Shown: piece after piece, positions 24,250 through 38,100 of the stretch
Position numbering within the stretch: position 1 is the first letter of the stretch
Layout: each line of letters begins with the position of its first letter
DNA from: Protopterus annectens
Lineage: Eukaryota; Chordata; Ceratodontiformes; Protopteridae
Direction: 5' to 3'
Length of the DNA stretch: 64,000 nucleotides
Assembly (NCBI RefSeq): GCF_019279795.1
Contig: NC_056745.1
Coordinates: 1,494,806,490-1,494,870,489 of the forward strand
The notes under the pieces: generated by a model
Databases searched by the model: none
Seen by the model: the letters and a program-made list of their open reading frames with translations, nothing else
Told to the model about the DNA's origin: nothing
Position numbers and translations under genes: made by a program

Positions 24250-24440
24250 CAGATGATACAGCAGGTTGAGGTTGCAAGCTGCAGTTCCTGTGGTACATGG
24301 TTTGATTCCTTCAGACCTTATTTGCCTGCTGTGTGACCTTAAGCGAGTCACTTAACTGTATAGTGCTGGGAGGGGGGTAACTGGGAATTTGTCTATGCTT
24401 CTCAATGGTCCTCTGGACTGCAAACCTCAGAACTATCTAT
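24250..24440 (+). mobile_element. MIR-like CORE-SINE
   Basis: A tRNA-like head with a B-box-like GGTTTGATTCC (24299-24309) is followed about 20 bases later by GCTGTGTGACCTTAAGCGAG and TCACTTAACTGTATAG. This is recognisably the conserved core of MIR/CORE-SINEs (CTGTGTGACCTTGGGCAAGTCACTTAACC...). The A-box is only vaguely present (near 24258). The copy is old and diverged. CORE-SINEs are spread over vertebrates and other animals, so this does not fix the species. Confidence 0.7.
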
Positions 24441-25235
24441 GAACTCTGATTTTTTTATTTAGTCAAGGCTCATGATGGTATTATTGACAGTTCAATAGTA
24501 AGCAATAATGTAAAAATGTAACGTTAACCTCTGTGTGATTAGATGGAGAACCATCTAGAATACAGAAGGCAATAATGGGTGCAGGTGCTACTCAAGTTGA
24601 CAAGGTGGTCAGTTATACACAGGCATGTTCCTTAGAGCTATGTCCTGGGGCCAGTTCTGTCCAACTTTATAGTTTCTACTTTCCAAATGGCAAACAACTG
24701 TTGGATCTCTAAGTCCACTGACAGCTGTAAACTTGGTTGTTTTCCACAACACTCAGAGACATAACAGAGATAAAATGTGTTTCAGAAAAGCCATTCAGTG
24801 GATGGCTTCATCCAGCCTAATACTTACCTTAAACAAATGTAATGATCTGTGTGATTATGTGAGGTAGTGCCAGGGGGAGGACAGTGTATGTGCAACATAT
24901 GCCAGTTTAGATAGCTGGAGTTTTGTAAAGAATTATGTCATTTGAATGCCAAACTGATTTGTACAGATGCTTGCATTAAAATGTATTTGTAAAGCTGCTT
25001 GTGTTAAAAAATGTATGAACAGTGGGTCCTGCTGGACAGAAAAGAAATATACTTGCATGACAGACCATATTGTTGTAACTGCTGAAATGTATATATTTTA
25101 ACAGATGATACTAGAAGGAAAGGGGTTAAACTCAGCCCAGCTAACCTTAAGAAAAATAACTTGAAGTTAAATGACTTGGTTTAGGCCATAACGAGTCTAT
25201 CTCACAGGTCTGAGTGCATCCAGATATGTACTGTC

Positions 25236-25244
25236 TATAAAAAG
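25236..25244 (+). promoter_or_regulatory. TATA box of solo LTR copy 2
   Basis: TATAAAAAG about 390 bases into the LTR, conserved with copy 3. It is followed about 490 bases later by the ATTAAA block, a long R region if both are used. Confidence 0.6.
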
Positions 25245-26049
25245 CCTTTCTACAGGAAGGGTAGAAGTACTGGAATTGTTTGTAGCTTCCAGATGCTGTA
25301 CTAAGCCTTACCAATGTTCTATGTGTATATTGTGACACATCTGTGCCAAATTCCAGCTCAGTTGCTAGTGAGGGGATAGTGTGAGAACCACAGAGTCAGG
25401 TGATCAGGTGTGACATCATCCTGTAGCCAGCACTTAAATTGTATTTAGGTACTAGTGAGAGATGTGTCAGTAGCACTCAGCATTTTGTTATTAGACATGA
25501 GAAGAGATGCTCATCTAACTTCAACTTGCTTTGCACTAACAAGTAAGTAGGAAACAGTAATTCTTCAGTCAGTTAGGAAAATATAGTGAGACTATTTAAA
25601 TGTTGATTTTTTTTTCTGTATCTGTCTGAGTCTATGTTGCATTTTTATATTTCCTGTGAATGAAACTCTGGTATTTATTGTAAATAGATATTCAGTATTT
25701 TCATGGTTTCTTTTTATTATTTATTATTAAATACATCTATACCCTTCATTGTGGCTGGTCTTTTAGAAAATATTTAACCTTTGAGAGTAACTGCATTTAT
25801 TTAGTGGCACTGTGGTCCACATTCATGAAAGTCTTGCTGCTTGCCTTGGAAATGCTACAATTTGTTTAAGTATTAATTTTACTAAGAGTAATTGGGTACC
25901 CTGGTAAGAATCTTAGAGTAGCTGGCTTTGTGAGTGTTCTGGTGGCAGTGTATCTACCTTATAGTCTGGGTGGAAATGGCAAAGTTGGTAAGTTGTGCCA
26001 GCCATTCCCAGTTGTGTGTGTGTGCCTGGATGTGAAAATCTTTTCTCAA

Positions 26050-26052
<3 letters not shown>

Positions 26053-26130
<78 letters not shown>
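26053..26130. repeat. GT microsatellite inside LTR copy 2
   Basis: About 39 GT units at the position matching that in LTR copy 1. Confidence 0.95.
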
Positions 26131-26131
<1 letters not shown>

Positions 26132-27883
26132 AGCTACTTTGAACAGGGACACTGAGAAAACTGATTTCCCAGAGAGAGTGATGGAGAACCTGGCTCGCAA
26201 CACCTGTTGAAGGAGTTAACTCTATAGCTATGTCAATGGGAAGTCTTATTTGGGGCCTGGAGAAAAAGTCCATCCTGAAGACCAGAGTGTGCATTGCCTG
26301 TGTGTCCTTAAGGGAAATTGTACTTGGTGCAGACGGCTGCATATGAAAATACTGTGCATGTCTATTTTTTTCTCAGTGAATGTTCCCCACCCACCCCCGG
26401 TGCCAGTGGTGAAGATTGAGACTCCTGGATCACCGGCCCAGAGGAGGGATATTACAATCTGTACCAAAGTTAATAGAAGACACTGAAATCCTAGCTTGGA
26501 TAAGGGATATCTGCACTTCTACAGATATCCAACACTGACCCTCCATCCAAGTCCCCAAGGCTAAAGTTCCAAATTCTGAAATTGTTAATAACTGTATTCT
26601 ATAAGAAATTAAAGTAAGAGTGCTTTGTATGTGCATTGCAGCAAGGTTTCTTTCATCTTTGGAGAGTTTTGCCTTCTTTATACTTACATGTATTTAAGGA
26701 ATTGAGAGTGGGGGGAGTTGACTTCACATATTTAATATGGGGGGTGAATTGTCCACCTGCAAATAATGGTTGCAGATTAATTTTTCATTGAGTTGATATT
26801 TTGTTCATTTGTGATCAGTGAGTTGGTTTCTCACCAACGTACAACTCAGTCATTCATAGTAGAACCCTTGATTAAGTCAAAAGAAGGAATCCTCCCATCA
26901 CCTTCTACCACACCCAAAGAAATATCTGCAACCATCTCCCTACCAGTCATTATGAGGGGAAAGGTCCTTACTGTACTCCCAAAGCCAAAACCACAGTCTG
27001 TATGGGCCCCAGCAACATTCCAGGAAGATTTTTAAATAGCTTAAAACAGAATCTGTTGGGCCTCTGGAAGTGTGTTGTTCCAGAGGAATGGAGGACTGCA
27101 ACAGTCATCCATCTACACAAGGAGGGGCCCATCAACTGATGGAGAGAATTATCATAGACATGTTCAGTAATGACATAAACATTCTCAAAACACTGGAACA
27201 GACCCAATTTGGCTTTGTCAAAGGGATGTCTTGTCTGGTCAATTAAGTGGACTTCTTCAAGAAAGTCACAAGGGCCATGGATGAGGGTAAAATGGTAGGC
27301 ACTACTTATCTAGACCTGGCCAAAGTTTTCAACACATTCCCCTGCTCAGGAATCATAGATAAATTTACTGAGTTAGGCATAAACCCCTGCATCATGAGAT
27401 GGATAGCACACTGGCTCACTCACAGTACACATGTAATCTGGATAGGTGAATCCACCTCTGATAACAAGCCTGTTACCAGCAGTGACCCACAGAGATCAAT
27501 GTTGGGACACATCTCTGAAGTGAAGGCCAATGTTGAGGGTCTTTGGCTCACCAACTTCACCAACAACTGTAAGCTGGAAGCAATCACTGAATCCACAAAT
27601 GATGCTGACATCCTATAAACAGGCCTAAAAATGACAAATGGCTGGTGGCAAAACCATGGCCTGAGACTAAATGCTAAAAAATGCATAATCATCCCTTTCA
27701 GTAAATCAGATATCCCTGCAAATGATAATATTGATAGCACACCTCTAAAAGTAGACCAAGTGGTGAGGGACAGAGAAACACAGATAAATAGAAACCTAAA
27801 CTTTGACCGCCAGGTAGTTATGGTAGTGAAGAAATTCTTCTGTGTGACTCAACTTATAAGTAAAGGAATGGCATGAAGATCAA

Positions 27884-28978
27884 AAGGAGTCCCAGTGCCA
27901 TTGTACTTACATCAGGCCCATAACTGAGTACAGCAAAGGAGTCCCAGTGCCATTGTACTTACATCAGGCCCATAACTGAGTACAGCGAAGGAGTCCCAGT
28001 GCCATTGTACTTACATCAGGCCCATAACCGAGTACAGCAAAGGAGTCCCAGTGCCATTGTACTTACATCAGGCCCATAACTGAGTACAGCGAAGGAGTCC
28101 CAGTGCCATTGTACTTACATCAGGCCCATAACTGAGAACAGCGAAGGAGTCCCAGTGCCATTGTACTTACATCAGGCCCATAACTGAGTACAGCGAAGGA
28201 GTCCCAATGCCATTGTACTTACATCAGGCCCATAACTGAGTACAGCGAAGGAGTCCCAGTGCCATTGTACTTACATCAGGCCCATAACTGAGTACAGCGA
28301 AGGAGTCCCAGTGCCATTGTACTTACATCAGGCCCATAACTGAGTACAGCGAAGGAGTCCCAGTGCCATCGTACTTAGCCTTCATCAGACCCATAACTGA
28401 GTACAGTGAAGGAGTCCTAGTGCCATTGTACTTAGCCTTCATCAGACCCATAACTGAGTACAGCGAAGGAGTCCCAGTGCCATTGTACTTAGCCTTCATC
28501 AGACCCATAACTGAGTACAGTGAAGGAGTCCTAGTGCCATTGTACTTAGCCTTCATCAGACCCATAACTGAGTACAGCGAAGGAGTCCTAGTGCCATTGT
28601 ACTTAGCCTTCATCAGACCCATAACTGAGTACAGCAAAGGAGTCCCAGTGCCATTGTACTTGGACTTTATCAGACCCATAACTGAGTACAGCGAAGGAGT
28701 CCTAGTGCCATTGTACTTAGCCTTCATCAGACCCATAACTGAGTACAGCGAAGGAGTCCCAGTGCCATTGTACTTAGCCTTCATCAGACCCATAACTGAG
28801 TACAGCGAAGGAGTCCCAGTGCCATTGTACTTAGCCTTCATCAGACCCATAACTGAGTACAGCGAAGGAGTCCTAGTGCCATTGTACTTAGCCTTCATCA
28901 GACCCATAACTGAATACAGCGAAGGAGTCCCAGTGCCATTGTACTTAGCCTTCATCAGACCCATAACTGAGTACAGCA
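27884..28978 (+). repeat. 52/57-bp minisatellite within the CR1-D RT frame
   Basis: Nine 52-base units (CATCAGGCCC form, landmarks at 27915 to 28331) are followed by eleven 57-base units (AGCCTTCATCAGACCC form, landmarks at 28388 to 28958). The unit corresponds to the CR1 segment VPLYxxxIRPxxEYN. The 57-base form is a whole number of codons, so both strands stay open over the array (242 and 222 residues). The 52-base form lacks five bases and shifts frame every unit. Confidence 0.93.
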
Positions 28979-29500
28979 CTCCCTTCTGCATTTACCTAAC
29001 CAGGCACTTACATCAACTGGAGCGGCCTCAGAGGTTTCTTACTAAAAAAACACAAAGCATACGACACATATCTTATGCAAACCAACTATAGGCCTGTCCC
29101 TTTACTCTGTCTTATCTTTTATTGAGAGGTGACTTATGCCTAACCTACAAGGCATTCCCTGATCCAGCCCTGATGAAAATGTTACATATTCGCAAGAATT
29201 ATTATACAAGGGTTACGCATTCCATGGACCCAAACCTTATCTGTGGTTCTAACACAATTTGTTAATAAACAGATTTGTATCCCAAAGATTACCACGTCCA
29301 TGGAATAAACTTCCCATCTTTGTAAAACAAAGCTGGTTCCTCACTCTTTTCAGAAAGAATTTGGATAAACAGTTGGGGAACCATAAATTCACTCCAGGGG
29401 TACTTCCCATGTCCGTTATGGACAGAGGCACTCTGCAAAATGACACACGTCACCAAAACCCAAAGACCCTCTATCCTGATACTACCCCATCCCATATCTG
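28979..29500 (+). pseudogene. CR1-D RT C-terminal region
   Basis: After the array the CR1 protein resumes with FCIYLTRHLHQLERPQRF and continues, with a frame change, through GDLCLTYKAF-like sequence and FVSQRLPRPWNKLPIFVKQS to NLDKQLGNHKFTPGVLPMSV. The 3' UTR then runs to 29599. Confidence 0.82.
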
Positions 29501-29599
29501 AGGAGTTAAGATATAATATTGTCATATCCTGATTATTATTGGCTAGGCTTGTAAAGGCTCTTATGCCATAAGCCTAGTAATCACCTATGAACCTATGAG

Positions 29600-32500
29600 G
29601 AGTGCCAGTTTATAATAGCTCGTCATTTAAAGAAAATGTTGAACTATTCCTATAGCTGGTTGGGCTATTATTTAAGTCAACAAGCAACAGAGATGCAAAC
29701 ACCAGTTGGACTAGTTTAAAAAACTTATAAGACATATGCTAGTATATACCTCTTCAGCCCATCCATATACAGAGTCTAATAAATTTACTACAAACAGTAC
29801 AAAATAAATTTACTGATGAACAGCAGCGATAGGTCACCTTAAGTACCCAGCAAGACTTCAGTTGTGGGATTATATGGCATTAATTACAGATTAATTTGAG
29901 GGAAGATTTGCGGAATTACTGAGAAGAGTATTGGCCTTAGAAGTTTATAAAAGCAATACATCTCACAGATACTGGAGTACTAGGTTTGTAATGTTACTTA
30001 AAAACAGCACTAAGAGGGATTGATACATTACATAAATGGTGCCTAAATTATAAAATACATTTCCTCCAGATATAGGGTCATTTGAGAACCTCAGGCGTTA
30101 AAGTTTAAGGACAAAAATGGACAGAAAATAGAACATTTAGATGTAACATTATGGAATCTCTGTTCCTAGAAGACATGATTTATGAACTGGTGCAAAATCC
30201 AAGATCACCATGTACCATTTTATGAAAAGTGCTTTAAACCAATTTGGATGTGCCAAAAATGCTATAACAGATAATACATGTGGTTGTATATGGACATAGC
30301 TATTGAAAGACTGATCAGGTCAGCCATATTAGTGGTTTGATACAATGGAAGTCTGGGAAACTTGTATTAAGAGAACAGATACATATTATGCAGGTAATGA
30401 CATAATTATATCTGGCTTTAAAGTGCAGTCTGATAGCACTAGCTAAACAATATGAAAAAAAATAATTTACTGAGATTTTATAAACTTTAAAGAGGCATTT
30501 GAGCTTAGACATTTGCGTTCCAGGGCGTTTTGGGTTATATAAGGTAAATCAAGTGTTACATTTTGAAGTATATGGCAGAGCTGTACAGACAGTCTGATAC
30601 ATGCTGTGGAAATGTGCATATATTGTAGTGCAGTCTCTAAGTAAGATTTGACACCTGAGAAGTGTTACATATGAAAGTATTTGCCAATTGACAAGTATTA
30701 AGCATAACAGTATCTTTGCAAATGCCAATGAAAGACAAGTGTATATTCCCCTACAAAATAAACATATTTTCATTATGGTAGAATGCCACAGGAAGCTAAT
30801 ATGTTGGTTTAAACAAAAGGATTGCAGAAGTTATCATCATAAGGATCATAGTGACACAGTGAAAAAAATGTGAAAAACACCCTCAGTGGTGCCAGCTCTG
30901 TGGCACTGAGAAATAAAGCCCTGTCTGTGTCCCAGGTCACATGACACAGAACCGATTAGTAATCCAGACACTGGGAAGCCAGTCTAATAGGGTGGAACTG
31001 AACAGCCAACACCAACCTTTCTATCTAGGAGGAGAGTGCCAGCCCAGATTATTGCTAGTCTAGAAGAGACTAAATGTCCTAGCATGGATGAGTGAGTACC
31101 AAACAGTGCACCTATCACACCCATGATAGATATATGTAGGAAAGAGCATGTAAGTCAAGGGGTCTGGCATTGTGAAAATCCATCCATGAAGGCTGCCATA
31201 GGGTAATAGGCAAGATCAAGCAGAAAACACACTGATGGATGAATGGATGATGTCCCCTTTCCAAAGGTATGGGTATGAGGAGAACCGATGGTCAGCAGGT
31301 AATGAGGGAAGGATGGAACTCACTTTAAAAAGACATACTGAATGGGATACAGCATAGTATACATAGATCATAGAATTGTTTTGTTTTGGTCTGTTTCCCT
31401 TATGCCCATCAAATGTCAAGCCTCCCCATCACTGGACTCAAGATCATTCATTTCCTAGTGGGGGGTGGATTACCAGACCTGCTAGAGTATGAGCTGTAGG
31501 GGGGTTGCCATACAGGTGCACATTGTGATTGTCTGTCACGCATACCACAGAGTCAGTCATAAATGCTATTAGAGCCATATACAAGCAAAATGACTCGAAC
31601 ATAGAAAGCAATTATGCCTGTGAAACATAAAGATTTCCCAAAAGGACTGTCAGTCTGTACAACTGACTGCAGAGGACTGGATAATTACATTCATTCCATG
31701 CCACAGAATGACCAGGACGCTGGTGTCACAACATCCATAATAGACACCACGAAAGTGCTAGCCAGCTTGGTGTTTCAAGTCCTGTGGGGACATACATATG
31801 CTACTCTAAGTGCATGAGTGAGGAATAGTATATTTATAATTAAAAAATATACAAGGTAGTGTTGAAATGATTACTAAACTGTCATTCATGGTAATATTAC
31901 ATATACCAAGCAATACAGATATCCCGTATGTTACCATTTAGAAAAAAAGTAATAATAAGTCATTTAGGATAACAGTGCCTGGGGTTCAGTGTCATGGATT
32001 CCAGACTAGAATGCCATCTGCAGCTAAATTCTATGTGTAACCTGGAAATGTATAATAAATACACAGTGTGAAGCAAGGCTTTCTACTAATATTTATATAA
32101 TTTTTTCATGCATCCTAAGTTAGAAAGTGAATTTGGAAGGTATATAATGTATGCATCCAGAGTACCTTCATCCTTGTGAATATGTTACTGTATTGCCTGA
32201 AGCATTTAGTAAAGGTTTAGTAGATTGCATCTCTGACTAAGTACTTTTATGTAATGGCAGTGGTGTGTTGCACAATTACAGAATGATATTTCTATAATGC
32301 ACATATTTTCAGTCTGGGAACAAGCTGTAGGAAATAGACCACACCATCTGCATTAGCTTACCACAGAATCAGAAGCCATTACAGGTATGCCTGGCTTGTT
32401 AGATTGGACAGTTTAATATGCCACTCATCCTCAGAATCAGACAAACTGCCATAAAATAGCCAAGATAGATTTAAATCAACTAATTCCAGCATTTTAGAAA

Positions 32501-34139
32501 TGCAATTTATTATAATCTGCAGGTCAGCTGGCTGTGATCTTTGCAGACTTTCATTTCACACATGACTTTGTTATATGGAGAAAGAAACATAAGATCCTAT
32601 GTAAGTGTACAGAAAAAATGCAGGCCCACAATAAGGCCAAAATAAGGCCAAAATAAGATGTTTCTTCGAGTATAAGCTAAAGAAATCATTAGAATCTGTG
32701 ACCTTCATTTTCCTTCATCTGATTATTTTCTGACGCCAGAACAGACAAAATTGGAATACATATTCATACATCACCAAAGCTAACATATGATGATCCGTGC
32801 ATCATATTTTAACAGTTTTCTATGGAAACCGGAGAATCTTTGTAACTTCTCACAAGGGTCCTGTTGCCACAGAAACCCATCAATGAAGGACAATACTCAG
32901 AGGATATATGGCAATAAAAGTCTGTCTTTTACTTGCATACTGATTAGGGCTCAGAACGTTGCAGCTCCCCAGCCATTTCACTGCTCATCACCTTCTCAGC
33001 AGAAACGTGATAAACCAGACAAGACTAATATGGGAAAAAAGCCAATTATCTCGACACATTTGTTCTGGTAACTTTGAGCAACACATTAGTAAATCAGTAA
33101 TCTGACATGCATTGTAGCTTACATTTTACTGTTTTAAAACTATTCATCTATTCATATAGTGAATGCAATTGTTTGCGACTTAGTGGAAGTAAATGTATAT
33201 TTTAATCTGTCATCTTTATAAGTGTTGTCTTACTTTAAACCACAGAGGTGAAACCACTGAAAAGTAAACAGACCTATCACTACAGATGTATGAGAAACAG
33301 ATGCTAGCTTGGTGGGAAAACTGTAAACCTGAAACATGAACCAGTGTTTTTGTCATGTCATGTAAAGGTATTGTAGGGATTTATCATAGCAGTATGCTGA
33401 AAAAAAAAGAATCATATTAAATTTCATTTGGAGGCAAAGAACAATGTCTGTCTGTGAGTGTAATGGGTATACATATTTGAAGCAGTTGATGAAATGTGTT
33501 TCTTTATCATGTGTTAGATATAAATTTACCCCCAGTTATCTGAACTAAATTATAAATATTCCAAGTTATAGCTAAACTTTCATTTTTAAATATAATGTGG
33601 TGTTTAGGCCAGATTTAATTTTCAGAACTGTTTTGCAGGATTACATCTACAAACTACAGTGCAAATAAGTTTAGTATATACTAGCCTGAGAGGCACTGAA
33701 TCAGTAATTCCTGTTTGGTTGATCTAGCAAAGAGTATTTTTTTAGTACCACCCTCTCAAGCAAATCATTCATAAAGGTACATTTAATTTATTTAAATCAG
33801 AAAACGTCAGCCTTTACATCTGCAAAATGTCATACTGACCTACAGTGGTCTAGAAATGTAGACTTTCCAGTTTCATTTTTGAAACAAGGATTAACTGACC
33901 TGTCCATGCTTCCAAATGTAAAACAAGACTTAATTTGAATGCCCTTAACAATAGTTACATTATACATTCCTCCATCTTATATCACTCTCTGCAAGGGTCT
34001 TGTATTGTAAAACATTCTGCACTACAGTTTAAGAAGCTACCCTCCATTCCATTCTGGCATCTGTGCACCCACATTACATGTGCCTGTGAAAAGATTCCTA
34101 GTTATGTCCCACTAGATACACTATGCAAAAATTCTATAA
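29600..34139. other. Long stretch without recognised features
   Basis: About 4.5 kb of A/T-rich sequence with no reading frame over 94 residues. The part at 29630-30300 has faintly coding-like short frames but no motif I can name. A small hairpin, GTGCCAGCTCTGTGGCAC, lies near 30890. Old, unrecognisable transposon remains are the likeliest content. Confidence 0.5.
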
Positions 34140-34144
34140 AGCCT

Positions 34145-34590
34145 TCATGGGTTCATAGGTTCATAAGTGTTTACTAGGCCAACAACCACAAGGGCCTTTT
34201 TAAGCCTAGCCATGCATCCCAAATCTCTGATAAGTTCTGATACCCTCAATAAGTGTAAGCAAGGGCCTGGGATATGAACCATTTACAGGTTATCTGTGTC
34301 CATTAGAGACATAGGTGCCAAACCAGGGATGAATTTCCAGTTTCCCATCCTATTGACTAAGTTGCACTTGAATTGGGTTGGGAGAAACTCTGCTTCACAT
34401 GGTGACACAGTAGTCTCTGGGATACATACCTATCTCTCCAGCAGGTCCTATTTATATCACAGGCAAGGTTTAAGTCTTTAGAATGGGTAATTACGGTGCT
34501 GTTTGTTTTGTGGATATGCAGGAGGAACATCAGAGTGGGGTCTGACAATGCCCTGTATGCCAGACATAGATCTCCCGTCAAGCCATGTTC
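34145..34590 (-). mobile_element. CR1 3'-end fragment 'E'
   Basis: On the minus strand the frame at 34581-34357 reads GDLCLAYRALSDPTLMFLL, KDLNLACDINRTCWRDRYVS and then decays. It is followed by the CR1 3' UTR and a TATGAACCTATGAACCCATG tail at 34145-34165. Strongly 5' truncated. Confidence 0.85.
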
Positions 34591-35130
34591 ATTATGAAAA
34601 GGAATGTAAACACAAAACAGATAGGTATCACTTTGAGTGCTAAATGATTAAGCAAGACCATCATGTCTACTTTCTTTTCTGCCTTAACCCCTCAGACCAA
34701 CATGTCAAATTATTACGGTTACCTGAATATCATAGCATCACTTGCTACAAATAGGAGCAGAAGCTTGAAACGTAAGTTAAATGTTCATAATTTCTGATCT
34801 CAGGCTTCTGATTTACTGATCTTTAAGTTGTCTAATTGTGATAATCCATTGCTGATTATTCCCTACTTCAAAAATAAGTAACTAGAATATTTTTGAAGGA
34901 CATTGATGAATAATGTTTGGAATATAACCCGCTCATTTAATATTACTGGGAAGCATTGCTTAGTGCTGCAGTTATTTTTTTCGCTTCCTGATATTTAGGA
35001 ATGTGCTAGTCTCTGAAATTGATTTATTTATTTATGTATTTATTTTACATTTGTTTACCGGGAGAATCCGACTGGATATATGTCCATTTTCAGTGGAGGC
35101 CCTGGGCGAAAAGCTCCAGAAAGCAGAGTA

Positions 35131-38100
35131 CAGATACAACTAGGAACAATAGAAACATTTAGAGAAAAGTATAATATGCAGTTTTCAGTAGGGTTACAAA
35201 CAGATACAACTAGGAACAATAGAAACATTTAGAGATAAGTATAATATGCAGTTTTCAGTAGGGTGACAAACAGATACAACTAGGAACAATAGAAACATTT
35301 AGAGATAAGTATAATATGCAGTTTTCAGTAGGGTTACAAACAGATAAAACTAGGAACAATAGAAACATTTAGAGATAAGTATAATATGCAGTTTTCAGTA
35401 GGGTTACAAACAGATAAAACTAGGAACAATAGAAACATTTAGAGATAAGTATAATATGCAGTTTTCAGTAGGGTTACAAACAGATAAAACTAGGAACAAT
35501 AGAAACATTTAGAGATAAGTATAATATGCAGTTTTCAGTAGGGTTACAAACAGATAAAACTAGGAACAATAGAAACATTTAGAGATAAGTATAATATGCA
35601 GTTTTCAGTAGGGTTACAAACAGATACAACTAGGAACAATAGAAACATTTAGAGATAAGTATAATATGCAGTTTTCAGTAGGGTTACAAACAGATAAAAC
35701 TAGGAACAATAGAAACATTTAGAGATAAGTATAATATGCAGTTTTCAGTAGGGTTACAAACAGATACAACTAGGAACAATAGAAACATTTAGAGATAAGT
35801 ATAATATGCAGTTTTCAGTAGGGTTACAAACAGATACAACTAGGAACAATAGAAACATTTAGAGATAAGTATAATATGCAGTTTTCAGTAGGGTTACAAA
35901 CAGATACAACTAGGAACAATAGAAACATTTAGAGATAAGTATAATATGCAGTTTTCAGTAGGGTTACAAACAGATACAACTAGGAACAATAGAAACATTT
36001 AGAGATAAGTATAATATGCAGTTTTCAGTAGGGTTACAAACAGATACAACTAGGAACAATAGAAACATTTAGAGATAAGTATAATATGCAGTTTTCAGTA
36101 GGGTTACAAACAGATACAACTAGGAACAATAGAAACATTTAGAGATAAGTATAATATGCAGTTTTCAGTAGGGTTACAAACAGATACAACTAGGAACAAT
36201 AGAAACATTTAGAGATAAGTATAATATGCAGTTTTCAGTAGGGTTACAAACAGATACAACTAGGAACAATAGAAACATTTAGAGATAAGTATAATATGCA
36301 GTTTTCAGTAGGGTTACAAACAGATACAACTAGGAACAATAGAAACATTTAGAGATAAGTATAATATGCAGTTTTCAGTAGGGTTACAAACAGATACAAC
36401 TAGGAACAATAGAAACATTTAGAGATAAGTATAATATGCAGTTTTCAGTAGGGTTACAAACAGATACAACTAGGAACAATAGAAACATTTAGAGATAAGT
36501 ATAATATGCAGTTTTCAGTAGGGTTACAAACAGATAAAACTAGGAACAATAGAAACATTTAGAGATAAGTATAATATGCAGTTTTCAGTAGGGTTACAAA
36601 CAGATACAACTAGGAACAATAGAAACATTTAGAGATAAGTATAATATGCTGTTTTCAGTAGGGTTATTCAGTAGGGTTACAAACAGATACAACTAGGAAC
36701 AAGAGAAACATTTAGAGATAAGTATAATATGCAGTTTTCAGTAGGGTTACAAACAGATACAACTAGGAACAATAGAAACATTTAGAGATAAGTATAATAT
36801 GCAGTTTTCAGTAGGGTGACAAACAGATACAACTAGGAACAATAGAAACATTTAGAGATAAGTATAATATGCAGTTTTCAGTAGGGTTACAAACAGATAC
36901 AACTAGGAACAATAGAAACATTTAGAGATAAGTATAATATGCAGTTTTCAGTAGGGTTACAAACAGATACAACTAGGAACAATAGAAACATTTAGAGATA
37001 AGTATAATATGCAGTTTTCAGTAGGGTTACAAACAGATACAACTAGGAACAATAGAAACATTTAGAGATAAGTATAATATGCAGTTTTCAGTAGGGTTAC
37101 AAACAGATACAACTAGGAACAATAGAAACATTTAGAGATAAGTATAATATGCAGTTTTCAGTAGGGTTACAAACAGATAAAACTAGGAACAATAGAAACA
37201 TTTAGAGATAAGTATAATATGCAGTTTTCAGTAGGGTTACAAACAGATACAACTAGGAACAATAGAAACATTTAGAGATAAGTATAATATGCAGTTTTCA
37301 GTAGGGTTACAAACAGATACAACTAGGAACAATAGAAACATTTAGAGATAAGTATAATATGCAGTTTTCAGTAGGGTTACAAACAGATACAACTAGGAAC
37401 AATAGAAACATTTAGAGATAAGTATAATATGCAGTTTTCAGTAGGGTTACAAACAGATACAACTAGGAACAATAGAAACATTTAGAGATAAGTATAATAT
37501 GCAGTTTTCAGTAGGGTTACAAACAGATAAAACTAGGAACAATAGAAACATTTAGAGATAAGTATAATATGCAGTTTTCAGTAGGGTGACAAACAGATAC
37601 AACTAGGAACAATAGAAACATTTAGAGATAAGTATAATATGCAGTTTTCAGTAGGGTTACAAACAGATACAACTAGGAACAATAGAAACATTTAGAGATA
37701 AGTATAATATGCAGTTTTCAGTAGGGTTACAAACAGATACAACTAGGAACAATAGAAACATTTAGAGATAAGTATAATATGCAGTTTTCAGTAGGGTTAC
37801 AAACAGATACAACTAGGAACAATAGAAACATTTAGAGATAAGTATAATATGCAGTTTTCAGTAGGGTTACAAACAGATAAAACTAGGAACAATAGAAACA
37901 TTTAGAGATAAGTATAATATGCAGTTTTCAGTAGGGTTACAAACAGATAAAACTAGGAACAATAGAAACATTTAGAGATAAGTATAATATGCAGTTTTCA
38001 GTAGGGTTACAAACAGATAAAACTAGGAACAATAGAAACATTTAGAGATAAGTATAATATGCAGTTTTCAGTAGGGTTACAAACAGATAAAACTAGGAAC

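Larger units (their letters stand above)
24850..26456 (+). mobile_element. Solo LTR, copy 2
   Basis: A 1607-base insertion starting TGTGATTATGTGAGG and ending GGATATTACA, flanked by a perfect 5-base target duplication ATCTG (24845-24849 and 26457-26461). It contains a TATA box (TATAAAAAG, 25236-25244), an ATTAAA block (about 25724-25730), a GGTGGCAGTG block (about 25940) and a GT microsatellite. There is no internal coding region, so it is a solo LTR left by recombination. The family could be Ty3/gypsy-like or ERV-like; a 5-bp duplication fits both. Confidence 0.85.
26880..29599 (+). mobile_element. CR1 LINE 'D' with internal minisatellite
   Basis: A 5'-truncated CR1. RT pieces run from a degraded LPVIMRGKVLTVLPKPKP region (26880-27035) through LEQTQFGFVKGMSCLVN, TTYLDLAKVFNTFPCSGIID (27247-27618), NHGLRLNAKKCIIIPFSKS (27631-27876), a minisatellite (27884-28978), APFCIYLTRHLHQLERPQ and the C-terminus (29259-29446). 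The 3' end is ATCACCTATGAACCTATGA at 29599. The YADD catalytic motif reads FTNN, so it was already non-functional. Confidence 0.88.

Noticed and set aside
28323..29091. Two long repeat-containing frames on opposite strands (222 and 242 residues) as a repeat-protein gene
   Set aside because: The 57-base period keeps both strands open automatically; the unit is a CR1 RT fragment and is flanked by broken CR1 sequence.
29600..34139. Possible host exons in the long featureless stretch
   Set aside because: Only short frames and no conserved protein motif or convincing splice-bounded frame could be recognised.
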